The position numbers were made by a program, and so were the translations under genes. From assembly GCA_903813345.2 (NCBI GenBank), contig CAIIXF020000004.1, positions 13,352,196-13,416,195 on the forward strand: a stretch of DNA of 64,000 nt. The letters are read 5' to 3'. Each line of letters starts with the position of its first letter. Within the stretch, counting starts at the first letter, position 1. The notes under the pieces were generated by a model. That model ran no database searches and was not told the origin of the DNA. It saw nothing but the letters and a program-made list of their open reading frames with translations. Origin of the DNA: Owenia fusiformis. Taxonomy: Eukaryota > Annelida > Polychaeta > Sabellida > Oweniidae. Of the stretch, positions 1 through 11,574 are shown piece by piece.

Positions 1-733
1 CGAGAAAATCTGTCACAAAATTTTTCACAAAAATTGCTCTCATTTGAACAATTTTCATCCAATTTACACAAAAATTATTTTAAAACGTGTAGAAATGATC
101 TCTGCCATCCAATTTTACTAAGCTGAGCATCTAAAGTTGTATACGTATGTAATAAAATGTCAAAAGGTGGCAAAAAATGAAAAATTCTCTGGTTTCATGC
201 CAATTTTAGAGCCTGGGATTCAAGAGGTTAATTAATGTTTCTATTTAATTAAGGGGATGATATTAAATATACTCTCGAAATATATATCAAATATCTTTGT
301 TTAGAGGGATAAAATAACACAAGGCATCCAATAAAATCTTGCAATGATCATTCACCCTTTAGTTAGTTTTATATAGAAAATTAGTCAAGCTTTTTCATTT
401 TATTTTTTCTTTAAGCTGTACGATTTGCTCAAAAGTGGGGATAAAAATATAATGAAGCTCATAATACAAAGAAATAAAATATGGATGTCTGTATGAAGGC
501 CCTTAGCCAGAATTTTCCAAGGGGGAGGTTCTCTTTTCTAAAACATTCTAGGGGGGTTCACTTTGGCAAATTTGGCCAAAAATCACTCAAAAAATAGTCA
601 GAATGGTGAAAAACTGCATGATTTTGAAAGAAATTTTGGCCAGGGGGAACCCCCTGAACGCCCATCCCCCCCCCCTGGCTATGGGCATGGTATGTTCTTA
701 TGAATAAATTAGTATGAATTTTAATGACTACAG
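1..733. other. no exon recognised (PCID2 intron or upstream sequence)
   Basis: This AT-rich stretch precedes the first PCID2 exon that I can read. I found no conserved PCID2 coding segment here on either strand. A G-rich/C-rich repeat block at about 500-690 (runs such as GGGGGAACCCCCTGAAC followed by a C tract) looks like dispersed repeat DNA. The missing N-terminal PCID2 exons must therefore lie left of the window. Confidence 0.5.
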
Positions 734-837
734 GCTGACATACAGTTGAGTGAAATGGGCAAAGGAAGGCCGGGAGAAACTTTAGAAAAGGCAGCAGAAT
801 TACTTATGGGTTGCTTCAGAGTATGCGCTTCAGACAA
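734..837 (+). CDS. PCID2: PCID2 exon a (first in window)
   Basis: Acceptor AG is at 732-733 and the donor is gtaagt after 837. It reads [11 protein letters not shown]...[18 protein letters not shown] and ends with two bases of an Asn codon (phase 2). It starts in phase 0, so the exon before it ends on a codon boundary. Confidence 0.92.
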
Positions 838-3800
838 GTAAGTCCCATAGAAAATATCACGTAGGTTTAGAAATTTCTTGAATATTCAGGGGTCATATTT
901 AAATGTATGATCAAGGCAAACTTATATAGGTGAGGCAAAAAATGTTGAGGCAAATTGGAAATCAAGCAGATGTAAAATCGTGCATGTATTTTATAACTAA
1001 TGTATTTATGTTTGTATGTTTGTATTATTTATTTGCGTTGAATAACGCAGTCACATGTTATACAATTATTATATATAAAAGAATTAAGTAGATAAAAGGG
1101 TAAGTTTCAAATTTAGTTAGTAAGTATTGAAGTCTGAGTTATATTTTCTAAAATTTGGTAGTGATACTTATCCTTGCGTATGTTAGGCCTACATGGCTAT
1201 GTCTTTTGTCCTAGCTTAAAATATGTAACATATTTGGATATCTGTATTTTCAAACTTTGCACCGTGCCTTTAAATTCTATTGCTTTTTTTCTTTTAACAC
1301 CAGAGTATATTTTTCAGTCGGGCATCTGTTGATGACTCCAAGAAGTGGGGCATGTTGAATCTTGTGAACCAGTTGTTTAAAATTTACTTTAAGGTAAGTC
1401 TATGTTAGCCAAGTTTAACAACTTTGAACCTGTTTATGCATATTACTCAGGGCTGACTGGGGCAGCGGTAGGCATGCTGCCCGCACGCCTCTCTCCAATG
1501 GGGTAGGTGCGATGGCTCGTCCATTTGCCCGCCTCCACGGTACCGTAGTTAGTTGCATTGTCAATTGCTAATGAAAAGATATAGTGATTTCTGACTACTT
1601 TGATTTTATGATTACCCCTTCTTCCCATCTTTAAGTACATTTTTACTCAAGAGATACACCCCCAATCCGCAACATCATCCTGCAGCTCTGTAAAGCGCTG
1701 TAAACAGTACTGAACAATGCACTTCAAGCACAGCGCTGTACTGCGCTGTACAATGCTATTCTAGCATCACCTGTTTTGAACAGTATAGTACAGTACTGTT
1801 TTTACAGCGCTGTACAGTACTGTTTTTCAAAATAGCGATGTACAGTACAGGGCCGTCAGATGGGGGGGGTGCGATGGGTGCGACCGCACCCCCCTTTGTT
1901 ACCCCCCAAAATAAATTTGAAAAAAAAAATTTGAAAAAAAACTTTTTTTTGAAAAATATTTTTTTGTCATTTTTTTTCATTGACTCATACAATTTGAAAA
2001 TGCCCAGAAAGCACCAAATAGCGTCGTAAAATTGTAAAATTTTCTAGGGGGAGTGGGCCACCCCTCACACCCCAAACAAAACAATGGAAAAGTTCTGAAT
2101 TTGTTTTATGTATTGTCTCAGACACTTTTAAATTGCCCAGACATCATCAAATAGCTCCTTGATAAAGTTAATGATTCTGGAAGACTAACACTTACTCGCC
2201 CTCTGGCATCCCCATTGACTATTACATTGACTCATACATTTTGAAAGTGCCCAAAAAGCACCAAATAGCATCTTAAGATTGTAAAATTTTCTTGGGAAAT
2301 ATGCGCTTTTAGGCACAGACACTTTTAAAGTGCCCAAACTTCTAATGGAATAGCACCTTGATATTGTAAGTTTTGATATGGGGGACAAACACTTGCTCCC
2401 CCTCTGGCACCCCAGCCCCACCTCCCCCTCTGGCACTCCTCTCCCTCCCCCCCTCTTTGACACCCCCAAAATTTGAAAAAATTGTGATTGTTTTTCAATG
2501 TTTTTATTGACTAATAGCTTTAAAAGTGCCCAGAAGCACCAAATATCATCTTTAAATTGTAAAATTTTCTAGGAGAGTTAGCTACCCCTCACATCCCCCA
2601 CAAAACAAAATAAACATTCTGAATTTCATGTATTGTCTCAGACATTTTTTAGTGCCCAGACATCATCAAATAGCACCTTGATATGGTCAATGTTTCTGGG
2701 GGACATCCCTTGCTCCCCTACTGGCACCCCACCCAACTTCACCCTCTCATCCTCTTTGACACCCCCAAAAGAATTTGAAAAAAAATTCACATTTTTCTTA
2801 TTGACTCATAACGCACAGGCGTACCAGATTGTTCCAAATTCGCTCCAAATACAAGCAAATTTCAAAATTTTCCTGGGGGAGAACCCCCAGACCCCCCTGA
2901 ATGCTCGGTTTTTTATTCACTCAACTCTTATTCTTGTGGTGGTGGCGTACTACTAACTTAAGCACCAAATAGCATCTCAAAACTGTAAAATTTTCTAGGG
3001 GGAGTGGACCACTCCTCATACCCCCCACAAAACAATTGGAACGTTTGGATGTTGCATTTGTTAATTCCAAACCAATATAGGGAGTAACTGACCCCCCCCC
3101 CCCTTCTGTCTTACGCAATTTGATTTACGCGGTAAAAAAATTGACAATTTTATATTCTCTTTAGTAAGCTAAAAACCGCACCCCCCTTGGAGAAAAGTGT
3201 CTTACGGGCCTGCAGTATTGTTTTTACAGCTCTGTCAAGCACTGTTTCATAAACAGCGCTATTTGATGCTGTTTGAGATTGGCAGTGTAGTATGTTTGTT
3301 AAATGTGAACCAATATCTGTAATAGGATCTGTAACTCATATCAGTTCTATGTTTACAGCAGAAGAAATTGCTTTTCTTTATATATTTCCTCTACAATATT
3401 CTTCTTTAAATCTCTCTTCTTTTAAATCCCTCTTTTTTGCTATTAACCCCTATTTGTATTTTCAGATAAACAAGTTACATTTATGTAAACCGCTGATACG
3501 AGCTATAGACAGTCTCCCGATAAAGGACAAGTTCACAATCTCACAGATGATCACATTTAGATATTATGTGGGAAGAAAAGCCATGTTTGATAGTGATTTT
3601 AAAAGTGGTAGGTTAAATATATGACATAAATTATACATACATCCAGGGTACATTAGATTCTCCATTTCATCTCCCCATAAAGGACAAGTTCACAATCTCA
3701 CAGATGATAACTTTCAAATAGAAATGTGAAAAGAAAGGCCATGTTTGACTCTGATTTTAAAAGTGGTAGGTTAAATATATGAAATCCAGGTACATTTAGA

Positions 3801-6800
3801 CAGTCTCCATCAAGGACAATCTCATGCTTGTCAAGTAAAAAAATCAGGAGAAGTCAGGATTTCTTGAAGAAAAATCAGGTGACAATCCAAATTTTTTGAA
3901 AAAAAGCAGGAGAAAAATCGGGATTACAAAAACTGTATCAACAATTCAAAAAATAGGAAGAAAATCAGGATTACTAAAAATAAATCAATATTCCTGAGTC
4001 TGTTTTGCTCATATTGTTTATTGTTTATTGTTTCTTTTATTCCGGAAAATTAATCGGAGCAACAAACATAATAATTACAAAACAGTTATTTTATACAAAA
4101 GAGAATAATCATGATAATGTTAGAATAATATTTACACGAAATAGTGCTGCACAAATTGCAGCTTATTTGCAATAGTTAGTAAAAAATTGCAAAATGTGTC
4201 ATCATCCAATTGTTGGAGAACATCTGCCTGACTTCCTAGTATGGCATCAATAAAAACATGTGTGTCAGCAGAAAACAGCTTTACACCAGTATCTATGTCT
4301 AAAATTGAGACTATTAAATTGAAAAGTTTGTCTCTCTCACAGATAATTCTGCTATTTTGGCAATGCAATAGGTAATGCACGATTATGAACTCATTTGTAA
4401 ATATAATGGTGTCACACATTTTACACTTCTTATCATATACATTAGGTAAGGATAAATGAATGAGATTGCCTAAATTCCAAGTGCATTTTGCAGTGAAAAT
4501 GCAGTAACCTTCTAATAGATTGAAATAGTAAGGGTTCTAAGGTAGAACCTTGCTGAAGTCTGTTTTATATAATTACTGTATATTTGAATATATTTTCTTT
4601 TTCAGCTGAGGAGTACTTATCATTTGCCTTCCAGAGATGCCACAAACACAGCAAGACAAACAAACGTCTCATACTCATATATCTTCTACCTGTTAAAATG
4701 TTGCTGGTCAGTATTCATTTATGGTTGAAAAATCACTGATTCGATTCTTTCTTTAAATAAAAAAGTAAGTGGAAAATAAAGGGGGTGAAAAAAACTCCCC
4801 GATTCTTCTTTGAAATATAAAGAATAATGGGGCTTAATGGGTTTAACATTCATACCAGTATTGTGCTTATTATTCAGTTCTTATTTTATTATCCGAAAAG
4901 ATTAATTCAAATATCTGATCAAATGTGCAATTTACACAAAGGTTTAGAAACAGAAATGTCCAAATACATATTAAAATTGAAAAATAAAAGGATATCCACT
5001 TTCTCGACATGAATATCAGATATCCCTTAATATCAAATATCAGCATTAAAGCTGCACAGTGCGGTAGTCTTAATAGGCACACAGTTGAATACTGCACCGT
5101 GAGCTAGATTCATTAGAAATAAGCCATGATGTGTAATCTTGTGAGCAAAAAACTATTTTAGATAATTGCCATTAAGTTACTCACATCTTGCCTCTAGTTT
5201 TCTTTGTTGCACCTTTAAATCTGATTTTTAGAAACATACATTAATTATTGATTTACTTACAGGGTCACATGCCTAAACAGTCTCTCCTACAAAAGTATGA
5301 TCTCACACAGTTCTCAGATGTCGCCCAAGCAGTCAGGTAAAATGTCTTTTTAAATATAATTACCTGCATTTTGCAACAATAAAGAGCTTTCGATAAAAGT
5401 TTTCGACCAAACTTCAACTGCAACTTTTACTTTTAAATGACGTACTGTAACACCACTTGGGAGGAAGGATTTTCAAAGAAACCAGGAAAGTACATTTCGT
5501 TTGAAATATTTTCCTCATCTCCTGATTGAGAGAATTGATTTGTGAATATCCCAACAATGGCATAATTAATTTCGAAGTTTTAATCATATTTTGAGACTGG
5601 AACTCACGAACTACACACTTGACAAATATTTTGTTGTGATTTGAAGGATGAAATTAAAGCACCCTATCTTTGTTTCCAGAGTTTCTCCCCAGTTTACAAG
5701 TACAAGTTTGCATATATGTACATATGTATTCCAAATAACTTATATCGAAAGCTCTTTATTGTCAACATAGAACTCACAAGTAACGTTACAATAGATGAGG
5801 TACTTTTTAAAATTGCTGTAGTTTTTATTTAATGCAACTTAGCATTATTTCTTGCACGAAACTAATAAACTTTGACTCAGTGATTTATGTAGATGAGAAG
5901 TGGATATTTTGACATTCTGTTGAGAACAAATACCAGTATACTGACAGTTTTCTTGAAGTATTTTATGTTTCTCACATCCCCCTTTCACTGCTGTCTCACC
6001 AGTGATCTACATAGAATCGAACATTTTTTCCAAATATAATTGTATAAGCAGTAAGTTTATTGCTCTATAAGCAAGATCAGACAAGATCAGAAACCATAAC
6101 AAAAATGTGGTTAAAATAGTGTATATAGTATGTAGGTACATGTATAAATACTGCACTAGTCTTAAGGGTGTGATTGAATCCATATACATTTATGCTTGTA
6201 TTTCAGTTCTGGAAACCTGCTACAATTGAACAGTGCTCTACAGAAGAATGAGGCATTCTTCATAAAGTGTGGAATATACCTTATCTTAGAGAAGCTTAAA
6301 ATCATCACATACAGAAATCTCTTCAAAAAAGTGTAGGTGTTATAACTTTTATGAAACTTCAGTTTTGCTAGATACATCCATTCAATAAATTTGATTTTAT
6401 TCTCTGGTTACCACCTATGGTAGTGCTCAAAATCTGTTTCAGTTAGATGGATTTGTTGGTAGTATCGTCAAATGCAAGTAAAATGGAGGTAGAGATTCCC
6501 ATGGTGATATCATAAACATTTAAGACATACAGTAACTACCTATAAACCTGCAAAGTAGAACACCCTATTTAGTTGAACACTTGACTTGCAAAGTAGAACA
6601 CCTTCTTTAAAGTGGAACACTTGACTTACAAAGTAGAACACATTCTTTAAAGGGGAACACTTGACTTACAAAGTAGAACACCTTCTTTAAAGTGGAACAC
6701 TTGACTTGCAAAGTAGAACACCTTCTTTAAAGTGGAACACTTGACTTACAAAGTAGAACACCTTCTTTAAAGTGGAACACTTGACTTACAAAGTAGAACA

Positions 6801-7517
6801 CCTTCTTTAAAGTGGAACACTTGACTTGCAAAGTAGAACACTTCTTAAGTTGAACACCTCAAGGTTCTCGGTCTCATTTATTGAACGCTCATGAACCCCT
6901 GTAAGTGAAACACCTCCCAAGTAAAACATCTTAAAATGTGATTGTATGAACAGAAACTTATTGTAGGTATCTAATAATGGGGACCCATCAATTGCCTATA
7001 GATTCATTCACGACAGCTCTACGGATGATGGAAGTTGAGGATATTGACAATGATGAAGTCCAGTGTATAGTGGCTAATCTCATATATGAGGTAGGGGGTG
7101 GATATGTATTAGCCAAAATATTTGACAAGTGCTTTTTCGAGTTCCTGACAATTGGTGTTTGGTGGTTGACTTTTGGCATTTATAAAAAATTGTCAGATAT
7201 TTTTTTTACCTTTCGCAGGTAGTGACATTTTGTATTGTTAAAAGCCTTGTTTTATGATACATTAGAGATTTAGTTAGATAGTTCATTTATATCTCTTACT
7301 GAATTCTCTATGTTACGCCGTGTTGTGTTATGTTAAGTCTTTACTTCAAGTTCAATAAATATAATGCCAGAACTTAATACATTTAATTATCATTAAGTAC
7401 ATTTAATTCATCTTTTTTTGTTTCCAGGGCAAGATCAAAGGCTACATATCACATCAGCACCAGAAACTTGTTGTCAGTAAACAAAACCCATTTCCACCTT
7501 TATCTACGGTTATGTAA
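734..7517 (+). CDS. PCID2: PCID2, PCI domain-containing protein 2 (3' two-thirds, 8 exons)
   Basis: PCID2 (yeast Thp1 orthologue) is a PCI-domain subunit of the nuclear-pore-associated TREX-2 complex, which acts in mRNA export with GANP/Sac3 and DSS1. Exons are 734-837, 1318-1393, 3466-3607, 4606-4706, 5263-5336, 6207-6332, 6967-7090 and 7428-7517. All junctions are GT-AG and every phase agrees, giving 278 residues to a TAA at 7515-7517. The vertebrate protein is about 400 residues, so roughly 120 N-terminal residues lie off the left edge. Highly conserved stretches include [41 protein letters not shown], the helix [19 protein letters not shown], and the C-terminal winged-helix end [20 protein letters not shown]. 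Identification rests on recognising this very conserved family. No frameshift or stop interrupts the exons. Confidence 0.95.
1318..1393 (+). CDS. PCID2: PCID2 exon b
   Basis: A pyrimidine tract and cag precede 1318, and the donor gtaagt follows 1393. It completes the Asn codon and reads [19 protein letters not shown] then FKIYFK, ending in phase 0. Confidence 0.93.
1685..1855. repeat. palindrome-rich AGCGCTGTAC / CAGTACTG repeat
   Basis: Self-complementary words (AGCGCTGTA, ACAGTACTGT, GCGCTGTAC) recur about ten times in 170 bases. A related block with AACAGCGCT and TTTTTACAGC lies at about 3215-3290. Both lie in PCID2 intron b. The intervening 1856-3214 is built from other repeats, so this may be one repeat split by an insertion. 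Confidence 0.5.
1990..3060. repeat. mosaic of degenerate direct repeats in PCID2 intron
   Basis: A unit containing GTGCCCAGA..GCACCAAATAGC, then AATTGTAAAATTTTCTAGG, then a C-rich run recurs near 1998, 2240, 2528 and 2960. Partial versions lie near 2320 and 2650. Long A and C homopolymer runs separate the units. Several short open frames cross it, but none resembles a protein I know. Confidence 0.6.
3466..3607 (+). CDS. PCID2: PCID2 exon c
   Basis: Acceptor tttcag precedes 3466; the donor g|gtaggt follows 3607. It encodes [18 protein letters not shown]...[15 protein letters not shown] plus the first base of an Ala codon. It is the source of the decayed duplicate 157 bp downstream. Confidence 0.93.
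3671..3782 (+). pseudogene. decayed tandem copy of PCID2 exon c
   Basis: Bases 3677-3770 repeat exon c from its ATAAAGGACAAG to its donor GGTAGG at an offset of about 157-158 bp, and the match continues into the intron. In the exon frame there is a TAG at 3719-3721 and a small deletion that shifts frame. The acceptor half of the exon is missing, while the donor-like GTAGGT is intact. A third vestige (ATTTAGACAGTCTCCATCAAGGAC) lies at about 3792-3817. It is a dead partial exon duplication within the intron. Confidence 0.85.
4012..4555 (-). mobile_element. non-LTR retrotransposon (LINE) 3' fragment
   Basis: On the minus strand, 4540-4132 reads as the C-terminal tail of a LINE ORF2. It contains the zinc motif C-x2-C-x12-H-x4-C (CKMC then VHYLLHC) within [17 protein letters not shown], followed by a helical tail ending at 4132. 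Upstream, stops and frame changes appear. The minus-strand 3' end near 4012-4033 carries a short tandem tail of the AAACAATA type, as in LINE groups that end in microsatellite tails rather than poly(A). It is 5'-truncated and dead, inside PCID2 intron c. The clade (CR1/L2/RTE-like) is not resolved. Confidence 0.7.
4606..4706 (+). CDS. PCID2: PCID2 exon d
   Basis: Acceptor ttcag precedes 4606 and the donor gtcagt follows 4706. It reads (A)[18 protein letters not shown] then [15 protein letters not shown], phase 0 at its end. Confidence 0.93.
5263..5336 (+). CDS. PCID2: PCID2 exon e
   Basis: It reads [17 protein letters not shown] then SDVAQAV and ends with two bases of a Ser codon before gtaaaa. 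Acceptor is ttacag at 5257-5262. Confidence 0.92.
6207..6332 (+). CDS. PCID2: PCID2 exon f
   Basis: It encodes the core PCI helices: [41 protein letters not shown]. Donor gtaggt follows 6332. It leaves two bases (GT) that complete a Val codon in the next exon. Confidence 0.94.
6552..6858. repeat. 40-bp minisatellite in PCID2 intron
   Basis: The word AAAGTAGAACAC starts at 6552, 6590, 6630, 6670, 6710, 6750, 6790 and 6830, so the period is 40 bp (38 for the first). Each unit contains two half-units, AAGTAGAACACCTTCTTT and AAGTGGAACACTTGACTT, differing by a few bases. The array ends about 110 bp before the next exon. Confidence 0.95.
6967..7090 (+). CDS. PCID2: PCID2 exon g
   Basis: Acceptor ttgtag precedes 6967; the donor gtaggg follows 7090. 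It reads (V)[20 protein letters not shown] and then the conserved [20 protein letters not shown] ending in Glu. Confidence 0.93.
7428..7517 (+). CDS. PCID2: PCID2 last exon
   Basis: Acceptor tttccag precedes 7428. It reads [29 protein letters not shown] and stops at TAA 7515-7517. The final residues match the family's C terminus. No canonical AATAAA is obvious in the following 200 bases. Confidence 0.95.
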   Translation, partial: GKIKGYISHQHQKLVVSKQNPFPPLSTVM

Positions 7518-10029
7518 CATAACGTATGGACTCAGCAATATGTGAATATTGTGACATTATCTCTCATTGCCATCAGAAACAGTGAACAGAAAGTTATTCC
7601 ATGTTAAATCAGAGTGATGCTGTCTAACATGGAAACAACAATATAAGATATCAAATATTCTCATCACTGGCATTTTTATTTCTGTAACATTTCATACATA
7701 ATACAAATTACAAACATTTTACATAAACATTTCTTAATTCGAGTTTTTGTTGGAAAAATGTTCCTATATAAGGGTATGTGCCGTATTTAAATTTGTTGAT
7801 ACCGTTTTTTGCAATCACATGAATCAGCAGAACTAAATTTTCACACTTAATTGTTTTTTACTCCAAAAATAATGTCTAGTGTTGAAAAGAAGCACGGAAA
7901 GTATCGCAACAGATTTCAAATAGTCATATGTGGGTTTTGTCTGTTTTCTGCTCATTTAAACAGGTGCATAAATTAGGTCAATGCATTACCATCAGGAAAA
8001 ATAGTCATAGAGATGATAAGATAATTTGGACTTTGAGACAATGAAGATGCAAACAACCCACCCACATGATTTTTCTGAAATGTTGTCCTAATAAACTAGA
8101 TGCGAGTAGAAATGACCTTGATTTACATCGTTAAATATTCAAAATTCAGTCAAAGTGATGTCATATTTGAAATCTACATGTAAAAATACATCTAAAAATA
8201 TTGTTTCGAAAATTGTTTACCAACTTTGAAAATTTAATAATTTTTGAAAATGTGACTTCTAGTTCGGGTTGATTCCCCATAGACCCCATATTACAAAATC
8301 ACAAAAAGTGAAATATCTGTTCTTGTATTGGACATAACATTTTTTTCTTTAGACATACTTTAATTTGCATTACTATTCGATACATTAGGGATATATGAAA
8401 ATTAAACCACTAAAACAGATGTAATTTAAGTTAAAGGGAACTTTCAACTATACCCACCATGCTACCTGACCCGAGCGAGCCACCTAGTGGAGAAACTAGT
8501 AAATACCCACTCGCATTTGCGTTATTTTCAACCCATTCCATCCCTGCTTTTTCAATTATTGTTGCATCAGTATGTTGCATTTTGACACACAGTTAAACAC
8601 TTTAAAGTGTCTGTTCGATGCTCATGGGGTCAAAATACAGTTTATACACGTTCTAAATGAAGTGAATACCACTAACATGTCAAACCAGGTACCGTTCTTG
8701 TAAATATTTTTATAAATGTGAAAGTTGATGTTCAAAATCGGGAACACAATGTCAAATGCCAATCATGACATCACGAACAGAACGGGTTTTGAATATGTTG
8801 TTGGAGTTCATAATCCCCGAACGTGCTTAGTATAAAGTGTTAGTGTAATTGATTGCAACTGCATTAAATGTAGTGAGGAATTGATTCAGAGATGACTCTT
8901 TGGAGCCACGTTTTTCCTCCGATAAACACAAATATAATACCTAAATTAGAGCTTCCGACCCAGCGGTGCGTTTTCACATAGCTAGTCATGCAGAATTACT
9001 TTCTGGACAGTCAGAACACAATATAGAAAATAAACACGCTCAGTTGAGGGTATCACATAACTCATGCTGTCTAAAATCGTGTAACCAAAAGGCATTGAAC
9101 CATGAGGTGATTTCGGTAAGCGTTACTTCTTTCTGGCAAATCAGAACACAATTTTAACATAAACAATTTTAACTTGGCACTTTAGTCAGTTAGTTGCATA
9201 ACGCATTGCCGTTAAAAATCCATAACCAGTTCTGCTCGTGACGTCATGTTTTATCCCGGGAAATCTTATTTTGCCACTAATGAACAAACGGAATGAGTTG
9301 AGAGTCTGTTGGAATACTATTTTTACTTGTCAATATCTGTTTAATCTTTTGTAGTGAGAAAAAAAACAGAAATTACCGAATTAGCACTTTAAAGGAATAT
9401 AAGTAATTCCTTTAGATGAAGTGGAAAACAATTTTTCCCATGTTATTAATATTTTTCCATAAGGAAAACTCATGGGAGCCATTGCTTTCAGCTTAATTTT
9501 GGTTACCCATAATGGATATCTTAAAAAAAATGAAACAATTTTCAATGCAAAAACTTTGATTTTGTATAACAAAACATTTGTAGGATGGATTCTGTTCATG
9601 ATTTTCTACTGTAATGACTTAAGTTTTGCATCTTTTATTTTTGAGATTTCATAACATATTGTTTTCCAGATAAGTTTGTTTTTGAAATATTAGATTCCAT
9701 TAACCTTCTACTTTTGAAGTTACAATATCTTTTGAGATAATCATATTTCTGAATTTTTGCATGTATGTCTTTCACCAATATTTTTGTTATACATCCACTT
9801 GCATTCATTTGGTGGTTTCATTCTTTGCTCCATGAACTAGCAGAAAGATAAACATGAAATATGAAACATAAACCATACGCATGAATTATAGAATGTGAAC
9901 TTCAATGTAGGACTGTCAAGCCGTCATTCATTAAAGAATGAGTATGATATGGTACAGCATGAGTATCTATACTGTCACTTGTTTTTCAACAAATTTTGTC
10001 AAAATTAATCTGCTATCTTTCATTAAGAC
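7518..10029. other. intergenic, no gene seen
   Basis: This is PCID2 3' flank and AT-rich intergenic DNA. Only short open frames occur, without recognisable domains, and I saw no strong repeat structure. The PCID2 3' UTR must occupy the first part. Confidence 0.6.
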
Positions 10030-10532
10030 CACTGGTGATCCACTAGATTACGCTGGTTAGCAAAACGGTTCGTTTTGGTGACAAAATGTCGGAACATCGA
10101 AGGTGCGATTTTTGTTTTTTCCTTATTTCACAGTTGTAAGCAGAATTCCCACGACATTTTTAACACAAACGTGTATCAGTATCATGTGTTTTAGAAAATG
10201 TACATATTTGCGAACAAATTGTTCAGAAGACGACAGAATCGTCGATTTAATTCCCCACTTAAGTTACATAAACGGGTTTTCGAAAAACAGTTAAGATCTT
10301 CACTTTTAACCCAAACCGTTTATGTAACTTGAGTGAGGAATTAAATCGCAAACATGTACATTGTCTAAAACAAATGATACTGATATACTTTTGTGAGAAA
10401 AAAACGTCGTGGGGATTCTGCCTACAACGCGTGAAATAGGGAAAAAAGAAAAATCGTACCTTCGACGTTCCGAAATGTTGTTACCAAAACGAACCGTTTC
10501 GGTAACCAGCGTAATCGAGCGGATCACCAGTG
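10030..10532. mobile_element. foldback MITE with 5-bp target duplication AAGAC
   Basis: The whole 503-bp element is an imperfect palindrome. The left half (10030-10290) pairs with the right half (10305-10532), beginning CACTGGTGATCC and ending GGATCACCAGTG, with a short centre near 10295. AAGAC occurs at 10025-10029 and again at 10533-10537, which looks like a target-site duplication. No coding frame is shared between the arms. The transposase superfamily is unresolved; 5-bp duplications do not fit Tc1/mariner (TA). Confidence 0.8.
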
Positions 10533-11193
10533 AAGACGAAGTTTTCCTTTAACTAAACTGCAAAACGGTTGATATGATAAGGTCATGGTCAGATAGCTAA
10601 CGCATTTTTAAAAACGTCCGAGCTGTTCATTGGAAACTAGTACAGTAAAACTTGTCTAATCCAAACACCATTCGGACCGGCTAAAAGCGTTCAGATTAAG
10701 AGTTGTTCACATTTCGAGGTTTTCGCATTTGCAAGATTCCGGATTCTGAAGAAATGTGAACACATTAACGGTACAAATTTATATCTTATTTGACCATATA
10801 GCTTTACATTACATTACACAATTTTGTATGAAACATGTTAAATTTTATGAAGAGTGTCCAGATTAGACATATTTTAATTTTTCAAATATGGCTGTTCACT
10901 GTTCAAATTGAGAGGTGTTCACATTTCAAGTTTTTTAACATGCAAGTCAATGGGAGGAAGAAATGGGACCAAAAGTTTTCAAACGTGTTCATATTGCGAG
11001 GTATTCTGATTAGTCACGTGTTCAGATATACTGGTCCTACTGTATATATCATTCCAAATTCTTCAATAAAGCCTTCACATTTTTTAAGGAAAATGTGGAA
11101 TAACTTAAATCATGCGTAGCTACATGTACAGTGTAGCTGTAGCCTAATATAGCGGATGAAAAGTGCAGCAGATTATATTGCACATCATTAATG

Positions 11194-11329
11194 CCTTGGT
11201 CACATTTCCTCAGATTTTCACTACGGCGCCCGGCCGATTGAGTATTTTGTTCAAACTTGAATACAATATTGAACAAAACTATCAATCGGCCGAGCGCCGG
11301 CCGATGGATCGGAGCAAATGTGACCTAGG
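11194..11329. mobile_element. palindromic MITE, family CCTAGGTCACATT, copy 1
   Basis: The ends are CCTTGGTCACATT and AATGTGACCTAGG, and the interior is also self-complementary (CGGCGCCCGGCCGATTGA...TCAATCGGCCGAGCGCCGG). It is flanked by TAATG and CATTA, so the hairpin may extend to 11189-11334. Copy 2 lies 245 bp away. Confidence 0.8.
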
Positions 11330-11463
11330 CATTACATGACTATTTTAAGCGTTGTACCATCAAATTAAAATAGTTAAAACAAGCGAATTCAATGGTTATA
11401 TCAAGGTATCCAGGCTAAAATAACTATACACAACCAGTGAGCATTAGTATGTTCAATTGATTA

Positions 11464-11514
11464 TTTGGAACACAAAAGTTAACGATGTTTTGATGTTAAC
11501 TTTTGTGTTCCAAA
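11464..11514. repeat. perfect 20-bp hairpin
   Basis: TTTGGAACACAAAAGTTAAC at 11464-11483 is perfectly complementary to 11495-11514, with an 11-base loop. No tract typical of a terminator or miRNA context is evident. It is probably a tiny MITE remnant. Confidence 0.75.
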
Positions 11515-11574
11515 TGATCCAAATTTGATACCTCAACCTGAGGTATATATGTTTCACATGACATACCAGTTATG

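Noticed and set aside
6590-6860. Regularly spaced repeats resembling a CRISPR array
   Set aside because: The units are contiguous and near-identical with no unique spacers, and the locus is a eukaryotic intron. It is a minisatellite.
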